Source of the DNA: Brevibacillus sp042683565
Lineage (GTDB): Bacteria; Bacillota; Bacilli; Brevibacillales; Brevibacillaceae
Length of the DNA: 64,000 bases
Assembly (NCBI RefSeq): GCF_042683565.1
Contig: NZ_JBHUJW010000043.1
Coordinates: forward strand, 248,001 to 312,000
Direction of reading: 5' to 3'
The notes below the pieces were generated by a model that worked only from the letters and a program-made list of their open reading frames with translations, was not told the DNA's origin and did not search any database. A program made the position numbers and the translations under genes. The first letter of the stretch is position 1; each line of letters opens with the position of its first letter. This document shows, in pieces, positions 32,908 to 42,463 of the stretch.

Positions 32908-33984
32908 GTGACAGAAAAGAACGGTACGCGAAGGAAATGGATGCCGCTGGCCGTGTCCATGGCGGTGCTGTGCTTGTTGGCGGCAGGATGTGGCACAGAC
33001 CATGCGCCGGATACGATAAAAACCGTGGCGGCAGCCGAACAGCCTCTGGAGAAAACCGCCTGGGTAGTCGATTGGCAATGGCGGGCAGGAGCCGACGATC
33101 TGCAGGGAATGACAAGCGGTCTGACGAGCGTCCAGATGTTCGCGGCCTATTTCGACGAGTCGGACAACCTGTTGTTTACGGAACGGTTTCAGCAAGGGCT
33201 GCCCATCGTGCAGGAGATCTCCCGCAAAAGCAGTCTGGTGCATGTCGATCTGACGATTGTCAACGACCAGCTGCGCCGCGACGGTTCGACCCAGCAAAAA
33301 GACCCGGCTGTCGTCTCGCGGCTGCTGGCGACGCCGGAGAGCCGCAAAAAGCACATCGATCAAATCATGGCGGCCGTGACCACCTATGATTTTCATGGTG
33401 TCGAGATCGACTACGAGCAGATTGCCGACCAGGACTGGCCCCGCGTGCTCGCCTTTTACAGGGAGCTGTACCAGCGTCTGCACGAACAGGACAAGACGCT
33501 CAGGGTAGTTCTCGAGCCGCGCACGCCGATTGAGAATATCTCGCTGCCGGAAGGGCCGGTCTACGTGATGATGGCGTACAACTTGCACGGCCCGCAAGCC
33601 GGTCCTGGACCGAAGGCGGATCGGGCTTTTATCACAGAGTTGGCGAAGCGGATGAAAAAGGTGCCGGGAGAAAAAGTCATTGCCCTGTCAGCAGGCGGGT
33701 TTGACTGGCCGGAAGCGGGCGGGGGGGAGGTCGCCGCCCTGACGGAGAAACAGGCGTCAGAGCTGGCGAACTCGAGCCTGGAGATGCCCAGAAGGGACAA
33801 CGCGAGCGGGAGCCTGCACTTTCAGTACCTCGATGCAGACAACCGCAAGCACACAGTTTGGTACGCAGATGATACGACGCTCCAGACATGGGCAAATCTC
33901 GTCCGGGAAGAAGGCTACCGCAAGATTGCCCTCTGGCGGCTTGGCGATCTGGGCAAAGGCAGCGTGCGGTTCATGAACGAATAA
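32908..33984 (+). CDS. GH18-like glycoside hydrolase lipoprotein
   Basis: About 358 residues from GTG 32908 (AAAAGGGG 10 bases upstream); a TTG at 32878 that overlaps the previous stop is an alternative. Signal peptide with lipobox LLAAGCGTD. The domain is a TIM-barrel of the GH18 type: YDFHGVEIDYEQI matches DGxDxDxE with the key terminal Asp and Glu kept but the first Asp replaced by His and the second by Glu. Strands VYVMMAYNLHG and VIALSAGGFDW are also typical. It is likely attached to the outer face of the membrane and may cleave the exported polymer, as hydrolases do in other synthase-dependent systems. Last gene of the cluster. Confidence 0.75.
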   Translation: MTEKNGTRRKWMPLAVSMAVLCLLAAGCGTDHAPDTIKTVAAAEQPLEKTAWVVDWQWRAGADDLQGMTSGLTSVQMFAAYFDESDNLLFTERFQQGLPIVQEISRKSSLVHVDLTIVNDQLRRDGSTQQKDPAVVSRLLATPESRKKHIDQIMAAVTTYDFHGVEIDYEQIADQDWPRVLAFYRELYQRLHEQDKTLRVVLEPRTPIENISLPEGPVYVMMAYNLHGPQAGPGPKADRAFITELAKRMKKVPGEKVIALSAGGFDWPEAGGGEVAALTEKQASELANSSLEMPRRDNASGSLHFQYLDADNRKHTVWYADDTTLQTWANLVREEGYRKIALWRLGDLGKGSVRFMNE

Positions 33985-33992
33985 AAAATGAG

Positions 33993-34046
33993 CAAAAAAG
34001 GGGCGTCTTCAAGGCAAAAGTCGACTTGTAAGACGTCCCTTTTTCG
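33993..34046 (+). terminator. bidirectional intrinsic terminator
   Basis: AAAAAGGGGCGTCTT pairs with AAGACGTCCCTTTTT; it closes the polysaccharide cluster and the convergent thiC transcript. Confidence 0.8.
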
Positions 34047-34068
34047 CGTTATCCGCTCTTGTCACCGG

Positions 34069-34239
34069 CTAGTAGTACAAACTTTCCGTAAGCAAGCATT
34101 TCTCACAGGTGCGGGCGAGCAGGCCCTCGCGGAACGAATGCGCGCAGTTTTGCTGCAGCAGGAGCAGCTGGCGCTGATGCTCCAAAATGGCCTTTTGCAG
34201 GCGCAAAATTTCCTCGCGCAGCCGGATTGCTTCCTCCAT
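34069..34239 (-). CDS. small Cys-containing protein downstream of thiC (56 aa)
   Basis: AGGGAGGAG lies 6 bases before the ATG at 34239. The first 30 residues are a strongly amphipathic helix (EEAIRLREEILRLQKAILEHQ). The C-terminal part has C..H and C-x-x-C (NCAHSF, TCEKC), a possible zinc site. It lies 33 bases after thiC on the same strand and before the shared terminator, so it is probably in the thiC transcript. I do not recognise the family. Confidence 0.6.
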   Translation of the reverse strand: MEEAIRLREEILRLQKAILEHQRQLLLLQQNCAHSFREGLLARTCEKCLLTESLYY

Positions 34240-34272
34240 GCGGCACTCCTCCCTTTGCCGAAAAGTGGGATG

Positions 34273-36054
<1,782 letters not shown>

Positions 36055-36124
36055 AAGAAAACCTCCTTGTCATGGTTGCACAGTGCGTGAACCTTGCGGG
36101 GAGGCGAAAGAATCCTCGCGCTAC

Positions 36125-36156
36125 GAAAAAGCGCCGCATGGGAGCATGCGACGCCA
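36125..36156 (-). terminator. riboswitch-controlled terminator before thiC
   Basis: On the minus strand GGCGTCGCATG pairs with CATGCGGCGC around CTCC and is followed by TTTTTCG. It lies about 70 bases after the TPP aptamer and 70 bases before thiC, as expected for a transcriptional off-switch. Confidence 0.75.
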
Positions 36157-36221
36157 GACGCGAGAGAAGGACGAATACGGGTACCCTAAAGAATACGCAG
36201 TATTGATCCTGCCGTATATGA

Positions 36222-36312
36222 CAATTCCTCCGCTGGCATTACCCAGTTCAGGTTCAACGGTCGACAGCAGAACAGCCGTCCTCTCAGCCTGGTTTTCCCA
36301 AGCTCCCGTGCT
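36222..36312 (-). ncRNA. TPP riboswitch (THI element)
   Basis: Read on the minus strand, the aptamer has the conserved blocks in order: CACGGGAGCT, CCAGGCTGAGAGG, and then TTGAACCTGAACTGGGTAATGCCAGCGGAGG. These match the THI-box consensus (CUGAGA, ACC...UGAACCUGAUCUGG, UAAUACCAGCG). It directly precedes thiC. Confidence 0.95.
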
Positions 36313-36337
36313 CATTTTCATTTTGCTTGACAGCAAC

Positions 36338-36366
36338 AGCATACCGATTTCCATTTCCTTTTTCAA
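36338..36366 (-). promoter_or_regulatory. sigma-A promoter of the thiC transcript
   Basis: On the minus strand TTGAAA (36361-36366) and TATGCT (36338-36343) are 17 bases apart, placing transcription start about 20 bases before the TPP aptamer. Confidence 0.65.
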
Positions 36367-36564
36367 GCAAAAGTTTGACAGAAAGATTGTAGGCGTGCAA
36401 CACATTTTCCCCCTTCCTATAGTCGTGAACCGGGCTAAAACTGTTTCTGTAGACCCACTCGAACATCGTCTGTTACGATGAGGGTCGGATATGGCAGACA
36501 ACAGGAAGCGTTCTTTTTTCTATCTGCGAATGTTCGACAACTGGGATTTTTGAGGTGATGGCTT

Positions 36565-37446
36565 GTGGATGTGTACGCGAATATGAAGCAAGGGGAACGT
36601 GGAGCATGGGTCAGTATTATTGCCTATGTATTCTGCTCGGCGTTGAAAATAGGAATCGCCGTCCTGGCTGGCTCCGAAGCGTTGATGGCAGACGGTTTGA
36701 ACAACTCGACGGATGTCATCGCCTCTGTCGCCGTCTTGATCGGGTTGCGCATTTCCCGAAAGCCGCCGGACAAGGACCACCCGTACGGTCATTTTCGGGC
36801 AGAGACGATCTCTGCGCTTATCGCGTCTTTTATCATGCTGTTCGTGGGGATACAGGTGGTGACGGATGCGGTTCCGTCTCTCTTTCATCCGGTTCATGCG
36901 GCTGTGGACATGCTGGCGGGGTGGACGGCGCTCTTTACGTCTGCTCTCATGTACGGCGTCTACCTCTACAACAGGTCGCTGGCAAAGAAGACGAACAGCC
37001 AGGCGCTGATGGCGGCAGCGGCAGACAATCGCTCGGACGCGTTGGTCAGCATCGGGACATTCGCCGGGGTGGCGGGCGCACAGTTTCAATTGCATTGGCT
37101 GGACCCGCTGGCGGCATTCGTCGTCGGGCTGATGATCCTGAAGACCGCCTGGGATATATTCCGGGAGTCGACGCATCGGCTGACGGACGGCTTTGACCAG
37201 GACCTGCTGCAGCAGCTGCGCGGCACCATCTCCGGGATCGCCGGGGTGGAAGAAATCAGCGACATCAAGGCCCGCTACCACGGCAGCAGCGTGCTCGTGG
37301 ATGTCGTCATCCACGTCGATCCGGAGCTGAACGTCGTCGAGAGCCACACCATCACCGAGAAAATCGAAGAGCGGATGAAAAGGGTACACAAAATCAATAC
37401 GGTGCATATTCACATTGAGCCGATCAAGAAAGCGATACAGCGATAA
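36565..37446 (+). CDS. cation diffusion facilitator exporter (Mn-type site)
   Basis: A 293-residue CDF protein with six helices and a C-terminal cytoplasmic domain. Site A residues are in ADGLNNSTD (helix 2) and AADNRSD (helix 5). The DxxxD pattern in place of HxxxD is typical of manganese-type CDFs such as MntE and MneP, so Mn(II)/Fe(II) efflux is more likely than zinc. GTG 36565 has GAGGTG 7 bases upstream. No yybP-ykoY manganese riboswitch is visible in its leader. It shares a terminator with ku. Confidence 0.88.
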   Translation: MDVYANMKQGERGAWVSIIAYVFCSALKIGIAVLAGSEALMADGLNNSTDVIASVAVLIGLRISRKPPDKDHPYGHFRAETISALIASFIMLFVGIQVVTDAVPSLFHPVHAAVDMLAGWTALFTSALMYGVYLYNRSLAKKTNSQALMAAAADNRSDALVSIGTFAGVAGAQFQLHWLDPLAAFVVGLMILKTAWDIFRESTHRLTDGFDQDLLQQLRGTISGIAGVEEISDIKARYHGSSVLVDVVIHVDPELNVVESHTITEKIEERMKRVHKINTVHIHIEPIKKAIQR

Positions 37447-37482
37447 CAAAAAACCTGTCCGGGGCATGGACAGGTTTTTTCT
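37447..37482 (+). terminator. bidirectional intrinsic terminator between the CDF gene and ku
   Basis: AAAAACCTGTCC and GGACAGGTTTTTT form a 12-bp stem with loop GGGGCAT. Confidence 0.9.
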
Positions 37483-37544
37483 GTCGCAGTATGGGAAAGC
37501 AGGCATTTCCAATGCATCTCGCCCGAGTGGCAGCCTTTCCTGGC

Positions 37545-38507
37545 TTAGCCTGTCGTTTTTTTGCGGCGCAGCGCCTTGGTCGTGGTCCCGTGGCCAGAGC
37601 CGCCTGCCTCCTGCCTTGCAGGGACCGTTTCTTTCGCGCTGTCGGGCGCAACTGATCGTTTGCGGGCCGGCTTTTTCCTGGCTGGCTCTGGCTTTGGCGT
37701 CGGCTCGGCTTCCAGCTTGACTGGCCCCGTGCTGCTGCCTGCCGTTGCGGCGAGGCTTTCCTTCAAGGCCTGCATCAGGTCGATCACGTTCGCCCTGGGT
37801 GCTGCTGGCGATGTGGCGATCTCCTGTCCTTCCAGCTTTTTCTCGATCAATGCCTGCAGCTCGGACCGGTACTCGTCCGTGTATTTGCCCGGATCAAAAG
37901 GCACTGTCATGTTGTTGATCAGCTCGGTCGCCATTTTTAGCTCATTTTCCGCGAGCGCGATATTCGCTTCGGGAAGGGCAGGCACCTGGCTTACCGGACG
38001 GACTTCATCCGGATAGTAAATCGTTTCCAGCATGATACAATGCTCGTACAGGCGCACGACAGCCAGGCTCTGGCGGTTGCGCATCGTGACCTTGGCCACT
38101 GCGATTTTGCCTGTTTGCTCCATGGCCGAGCGCAGCAGGGCGTACGCTTTGTCGCCAGTCTCGTGCGGAGAGAGGAAATAGCTTTTGTCAAAATAAATCG
38201 GGTCAATATCTTTCAAGTCGACGAATTCGAGGATTTCGATGGCGCGCCGGGTATCTGGCGTGATCTCCTCCAGATCGCTGTCGTCGATGATGACGAAGCG
38301 GCCTTTCTCGTATTCGTACCCGCGGACGATCTCGCTGGCATCGATTTCGCGGTTGCAATGGGGACACATCTTGGCGTATTTGATCGGGGTATGACAGTCT
38401 TTGTGCAGCTGACGAAACCGAATGTCGCGCTCCTGTGTCGCCGTGAACATGCGTACAGGGATATTGACCAGTCCGAAGCTGATCGAGCCTTTCCAAACCG
38501 TTTGCAT
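37545..38507 (-). CDS. ku: non-homologous end-joining protein Ku
   Basis: A 320-residue bacterial Ku homodimer subunit that binds DNA double-strand ends and recruits LigD. The N-terminus MQTVWKGSISFGLVNIPVRMF is diagnostic, with FRQLHKDCHTPIKYAKMCPHC following. The core ends near 255; the remaining 65 residues are K/R/P/T-rich, as in extended bacterial Ku tails that bind DNA. GGGAGG lies 7 bases before the ATG. It is about 11 kb from the ligase and 16 kb from the polymerase. Confidence 0.95.
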   Translation of the reverse strand: MQTVWKGSISFGLVNIPVRMFTATQERDIRFRQLHKDCHTPIKYAKMCPHCNREIDASEIVRGYEYEKGRFVIIDDSDLEEITPDTRRAIEILEFVDLKDIDPIYFDKSYFLSPHETGDKAYALLRSAMEQTGKIAVAKVTMRNRQSLAVVRLYEHCIMLETIYYPDEVRPVSQVPALPEANIALAENELKMATELINNMTVPFDPGKYTDEYRSELQALIEKKLEGQEIATSPAAPRANVIDLMQALKESLAATAGSSTGPVKLEAEPTPKPEPARKKPARKRSVAPDSAKETVPARQEAGGSGHGTTTKALRRKKTTG

Positions 38508-38645
38508 CTCAAACCTCCCGTCTGCGTCTCCTGAAAGTAGTATTCGCCTGCAAGACGCGGGAGAGGGAAGGGAATTGCAGGCATCCGCCAGCTTGTGAAT
38601 GGGAATGCGTGCAGCCAGCCGCAGTTGCAGGCTGGCTCGGTGCGA

Positions 38646-38789
38646 TTACTGTCCGTGCTTGACGATGTCCGACTGGTCGGCGGCAGACTGCATTTGCCTT
38701 GCTCGATCTGCGCCCTCACCGGTGCGGTCTGCGATGGATTGGGCTTTCGATGCTTCCAGCTTCTGTTTGGACGGCTGCTTTTCGGCCAA
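38646..38789 (-). CDS. small hydrophilic hypothetical protein (47 aa)
   Basis: AAAGGAG lies about 10 bases before the TTG at 38789. The product is hydrophilic and rich in A, K, Q, S and D (EKQPSKQKLEASKAQSIADR), without hydrophobic segments, like many small spore or stress proteins, but it matches no family I know. It lies about 140 bases upstream of ku on the same strand and about 90 bases after a minus-strand terminator. Confidence 0.45.
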   Translation of the reverse strand: MAEKQPSKQKLEASKAQSIADRTGEGADRARQMQSAADQSDIVKHGQ

Positions 38790-38878
38790 GATCAGCACAC
38801 TCCTTTTCGGGCGAAGGTTCACTTGCAGGCTGGCTGCCAAGTTGCACGGCAGCCCTGTGTCCTATTTTGCCCGAAGAC

Positions 38879-39000
38879 AAAAAAAATACCCCATCGCCCA
38901 AGGGCGACGAGGCAGCCGTTCAACTCCTCCCGCGTGGGGAGAGATGGCACGGAATGCTCCTATCAGACACGCCGTGCGCCAAAGTGAACGCCTTTCAATT
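38879..39000 (-). ncRNA. candidate structured RNA ending in an intrinsic terminator
   Basis: On the minus strand a closing stem CGTTCA/TGAACG (38985-38990 with 38917-38922) encloses two hairpins: GCACGG/CCGTGC (38972-38979 with 38947-38952) and TCTCCC/GGGAGG (38924-38943). A 10-bp stem CCTCGTCGCC/GGCGATGGGG with loop CTTG and TATTTTTTTT then gives a good terminator at 38879-38912. The arrangement of a multibranch aptamer-like fold plus terminator suggests a small RNA or a leader for the downstream minus-strand genes. Promoter and 5' end are not found. Rfam describes a ylbH leader near homologues of the adjacent rsmD; I cannot compare here. Confidence 0.4.
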
Positions 39001-39150
39001 ATGGGAGAGGAGAAACCGGAGGAAGAGCTTATGGGGAAACGTAAGTCTTCTCCGCGGTTGTCAGCGACACCGTTGCGTCGCTATCCATAGTCATTTCCCA
39101 TTTGTTTGCCACTTATACATCCCTGCCAGCATAATTTTACCACTTGCAAT

Positions 39151-39179
39151 TTTACGCCCTTTGGCAGTTGTGATAGTAT
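39151..39179 (+). promoter_or_regulatory. putative sigma-A promoter for rsmD-coaD
   Basis: TTTACG (39151-39156) and TAGTAT (39174-39179) are 17 bases apart, 50 bases before rsmD. The rest of the gap 39001-39150 contains only a possible 19-codon frame at 39031 (GGAGGAAG before ATG) that I do not call as a gene. Confidence 0.45.
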
Positions 39180-39229
39180 GAAATCATTCTCTGCATACGA
39201 GTACATCAATCATTGACAGGTGAATCAGA

Positions 39230-39814
39230 ATGCGGGTCATCGCAGGTGAACACAAAGGGCGTAGGCTTACGGCTGTACCCGGAAAAGGGACGCGGCCTAC
39301 GACAGACAAAGTGAAGGAATCGATCTTTAACATGATCGGACCGTATTTCGACGGAGGATGGGCATTGGATCTTTACGCCGGCACGGGTGGCCTGGGAATC
39401 GAGGCGTTGAGCAGGGGGGCAGAGCGGGCCGTTTTTGTGGAGCGCGACCCCAAGGCGTTTGCCGTCGTCCGGCAAAACGTCTCCCTGTGCAGGCTGGAGA
39501 GCAGTGCGGAGTTGCTGCGCATGGAGGCGGACCGGGCGATCAGGTCGCTTGCGGCGCGCAAGCAAGCGTTTGATCTGGTATTTCTCGACCCGCCGTACGC
39601 TCATCAGAAAATTGCCGAAGAAATCCGGTTGTTTCAAGAGTTGGGACTGCTTGCGGACGGCGCGTGGATCGTCGCGGAGCACGATGCCGAGGTCGAGCTG
39701 CCGGAAGAGATCGGCCGGTGCGTGAAAGACCGTTTTGCCAAATATGGAGATACCGCAGTATCCCTGTATTATTTCGAGCAAGAAAACGCAGGGTCGCTGC
39801 CCGAGGAAGGATGA
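39230..39814 (+). CDS. rsmD: 16S rRNA (guanine(966)-N2)-methyltransferase
   Basis: A 194-residue SAM-dependent methyltransferase (YlbH) modifying G966 of 16S rRNA during 30S assembly. The N-terminus MRVIAGEHKGRRL, the SAM motif LDLYAGTGGLGIEALSRGA and catalytic motif IV DPPY (FLDPPYAHQ) are present. AGGTGA lies 6 bases before the ATG. The next gene, coaD, begins 6 bases after its stop, as in B. subtilis. Confidence 0.95.
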   Translation: MRVIAGEHKGRRLTAVPGKGTRPTTDKVKESIFNMIGPYFDGGWALDLYAGTGGLGIEALSRGAERAVFVERDPKAFAVVRQNVSLCRLESSAELLRMEADRAIRSLAARKQAFDLVFLDPPYAHQKIAEEIRLFQELGLLADGAWIVAEHDAEVELPEEIGRCVKDRFAKYGDTAVSLYYFEQENAGSLPEEG

Positions 39815-39820
39815 AGTGAC

Positions 39821-40306
39821 ATGACCATTGCGGTATGTTCTGGAAGTTTTGACCCTGTTACATACGGCCATCTCGATATTATTTCGCGTGGTGCGAAAGT
39901 ATTCGACAAGGTAATCGTCGCCGTCTTGATCAATGCCAAAAAGAAATCGTTGTTCAGTGTGGAAGAGCGCGTGGAGCTTTTGCGGCAGGTGACAGCCGGA
40001 ATGGACAACGTGGAAGTGGATTCGTTCGACGGCCTGCTCATCGATTACATGAAAAAGCGCAACGCCCAGGTAATCATCCGGGGGCTGCGCGCCGTTTCCG
40101 ATTTTGAATACGAGATGCAGGTCGCGTCGATTAACAAAAAGCTGAACGAGAACGTGGAAACGTTTTTCATGATGACCAGCAATCAGTATTCGTACTTGAG
40201 TTCCAGCATCGTGAAGGAAGTGGCCAGCTACAAGGCCAGCGTGAAAGACCTCGTTCCTTTGGTCGTCGAGCAGGCGCTGATGGCCAAGCTGCACGGCGAA
40301 GGCTAG
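39821..40306 (+). CDS. coaD: phosphopantetheine adenylyltransferase
   Basis: A 161-residue hexameric nucleotidyltransferase that makes dephospho-CoA from 4'-phosphopantetheine and ATP, the penultimate step of CoA synthesis. GSFDPVTYGHLDIISR contains the HxGH-like ATP motif (TYGH), and QYSYLSSSIVKEVA is the ISSTxxR-equivalent region. GAGGAAGGATGAAG lies before the ATG. Its TAG stop overlaps the opposite-strand stop of ylbJ within GCTAGC. Confidence 0.96.
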   Translation: MTIAVCSGSFDPVTYGHLDIISRGAKVFDKVIVAVLINAKKKSLFSVEERVELLRQVTAGMDNVEVDSFDGLLIDYMKKRNAQVIIRGLRAVSDFEYEMQVASINKKLNENVETFFMMTSNQYSYLSSSIVKEVASYKASVKDLVPLVVEQALMAKLHGEG

Positions 40307-41532
40307 CGGGTACGCCCTCTGCGCAGCCGGTTGACAAGTCCGCTTGCCAGAAGCAAGAAGGCAGCGACTCCCAGCGCGAGCAGGCTGGAGTGCCAGAACG
40401 CTTCCCACCACCCGAATACGGGGATGCCCAAGCTGGAGGGCAGAAAGACCGGGAGACTTTTTCCCGAGAACCATGCCGATGTGCGAAGCGGCTCCCAGAC
40501 GATAAAGGTCAGGACGGCGGCGAGCAAGGCGTGGGCGGCGCGAGCGAGCAAATAGGGCGCGACGCGGATATCCGTCTCGCTCAAAATGCTGGCGACCTGT
40601 GCGTGGACGCTAAGTCCGCCCCAGGACAGGACAGCGCTCGCGATCGCGGCCTTCCAGACCATCGATACGCCATCTGGCACGACGCTGGCCGCTTGGGCGC
40701 CCAGGGTCACCTCGAACAATCCGGCGACGATCGCCTGGGAAAATGCGGGCGGAAAGCCGAAGGGAACGAGAAAGATGGACAGCAGCGTGCTGAAGATGTG
40801 CGTGAGCTGGATGGCGGAAAAGAGTTGAATGAACACGGAAAACACAATGATGAATCCGCCGATCATGAACAGGGTGTTCAGCGCGGATTGGACGGAGTCG
40901 CCCATCAGCTTGCCGAACGGCCGGGCATCCTGCAGGCGAGCCCGATGCATCGCTTGCAGCGCGCGCAGCGGCAGAGGCAGGCGGGTCCTCTCCAGCGGCT
41001 TGCTGACGGTTGCGAAAGGCGCGTGAAAGCGGTAGAGGAAGCCGATGATGAGCGCGGAGCAGTAATGGGTCAGCGCGAGGATCAGCCCCATCTGCTCACT
41101 GTGGAAAAAACCGATCGCTACGGCTCCCATCACGAACAGCGGGTCGCCCGTGGTCGTAAACGATACGAGACGCTCGCCTTCTGCTTGTGTCACACTGCCT
41201 TGCTCGCGCAGCCGGGTCGTCAATTTGGCAGCGACGGGATAACCGGATGAAAACCCCATGGCGAGGATAAAGCCGCCGGTGCCAGGCACATTGAACAGGG
41301 GACGCATCAACGGCTCCAGCAAAACGCCGACGAAGTGGACAACGCCAAGGCCCATCAAAATTTCCGAGAGGACGATAAATGGCAAGGTAGAGGGAAACAC
41401 CACTTCCCACCAAATTTTCAATCCGCGGACGGCGGCTTCGAAAGACATTTGCGAATGGGCGACCAACGTAAGGACGAGGGCGATAGTCGACAAGGCGAAC
41501 AACAGGGTAAGCGTCGGAGAGTGGCGTGACAT
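40303..41532 (-). CDS. ylbJ: sporulation integral membrane protein YlbJ
   Basis: A 409-residue polytopic membrane protein (about eight to ten helices) of the nucleoside-recognition/SpoVV-YlbJ family. In B. subtilis, YlbJ (SpoVV) is made in the mother cell and helps move dipicolinic acid across the outer forespore membrane, so it is needed for resistant spores. IVLSEILMGLGVVHFVGVLLEPLMRPLF and GFSSGYPVAAKLTTRLREQ are family features. AGGAGG lies 5-6 bases before ATG 41532. It is inverted relative to its neighbours. Confidence 0.9.
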   Translation of the reverse strand: MSRHSPTLTLLFALSTIALVLTLVAHSQMSFEAAVRGLKIWWEVVFPSTLPFIVLSEILMGLGVVHFVGVLLEPLMRPLFNVPGTGGFILAMGFSSGYPVAAKLTTRLREQGSVTQAEGERLVSFTTTGDPLFVMGAVAIGFFHSEQMGLILALTHYCSALIIGFLYRFHAPFATVSKPLERTRLPLPLRALQAMHRARLQDARPFGKLMGDSVQSALNTLFMIGGFIIVFSVFIQLFSAIQLTHIFSTLLSIFLVPFGFPPAFSQAIVAGLFEVTLGAQAASVVPDGVSMVWKAAIASAVLSWGGLSVHAQVASILSETDIRVAPYLLARAAHALLAAVLTFIVWEPLRTSAWFSGKSLPVFLPSSLGIPVFGWWEAFWHSSLLALGVAAFLLLASGLVNRLRRGRTR

Positions 41533-41665
41533 GGATTCCTCCTGAGCGGAATACAAGAATAGTACATGTCTACGTCACGTGCCGACAAACTATGCTCGGA
41601 CATCTGTCTCCAGATGTGAAAGGATCGACGAGTCCCCACATACGCTAAGGTACAGGGGGAATGTG

Positions 41666-42463
41666 ATGATGGCAGCGAAACGCAGGCCGGTGGTAGGAGT
41701 TGCCCTTGGCTCGGGAGGAGCCAGAGGGTTCGCGCACATCGGCGTCCTCAAAGCATTGGAGGCCCACGGGATCGAAGTGGATATGCTCGCAGGCAGCAGC
41801 ATGGGCAGCCTCATTGCCGCCGTCTATGCAAACGGAATCGAGCCCCAGATGATGGGCAAGCTCGCACAAAACCTGAAACGCAAGCACTGGCTGGATTTGA
41901 CCGTCCCCGGCCTTGGCTTCGTGGCAGGGGAAAAGATCAAACAACTGATCCGGCTGCTCACGCATGGCAAGCGGATCGAACAATTGAGCAAGCCGCTCGC
42001 GATTGTGGCGACTGACATCGAAACGGGGGAGAGGGTCGTCTTTCGCGACGGGCCGATCGACCAGGCAGTGCGGGCGAGCATTTCCATCCCCGGCATTTTC
42101 GTCCCGGAGAAAGTGGACGGACGCCTGTTAGTCGACGGGGGAGTGATCGACCGTGTGCCGGTGACCGTCGTCCGTGAGATGGGAGCGGATATCGTGATCG
42201 CGGTCGATGTCGCGCAGGTGGACACGCCGATGAAGGTAGCGACGATATTCGATGTCATCGCACAGACGATTGATGTCATGGAGCGGGAAATTTTGCGGCA
42301 CAGGATGCTGGCTGCCGATCACGTAATTCGGCCGGATGTTGGACATTATAGCAGTATTGCATACACGGGCGTCGAGGAAATCATCGAGCTGGGCGAGAAG
42401 GCCGGGAGGGAGCACGCGCAGCGTATCCAGGAATTGATCGAAAATTGGGAGGCAGTAGAATGA
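41666..42463 (+). CDS. ylbK: patatin-like phospholipase family protein (YlbK)
   Basis: A 265-residue serine-Asp dyad hydrolase of the RssA/patatin type. The oxyanion hole GSGGARG, nucleophile elbow GSSMG and catalytic Asp in DGGVIDRVP are all present. The substrate is unknown in bacteria of this group. ATG 41666 has GGGGGA 5-6 bases upstream. The stop overlaps the start of ylbL as ATGA. Confidence 0.9.
   Translation: MMAAKRRPVVGVALGSGGARGFAHIGVLKALEAHGIEVDMLAGSSMGSLIAAVYANGIEPQMMGKLAQNLKRKHWLDLTVPGLGFVAGEKIKQLIRLLTHGKRIEQLSKPLAIVATDIETGERVVFRDGPIDQAVRASISIPGIFVPEKVDGRLLVDGGVIDRVPVTVVREMGADIVIAVDVAQVDTPMKVATIFDVIAQTIDVMEREILRHRMLAADHVIRPDVGHYSSIAYTGVEEIIELGEKAGREHAQRIQELIENWEAVE

Noticed and set aside
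31463..33115. 550-codon minus-strand open frame opposite the NodB-like gene
   Set aside because: Same reason: no plausible start region and no domain signature.
36367..36564. Possible yybP-ykoY manganese riboswitch before the CDF gene
   Set aside because: The GGGGAGUAG and matching internal-loop blocks are not present.
39001..39090. 19- to 30-codon frame with a good ribosome site before rsmD
   Set aside because: Too short to support from sequence alone; the region may instead be RNA structure.
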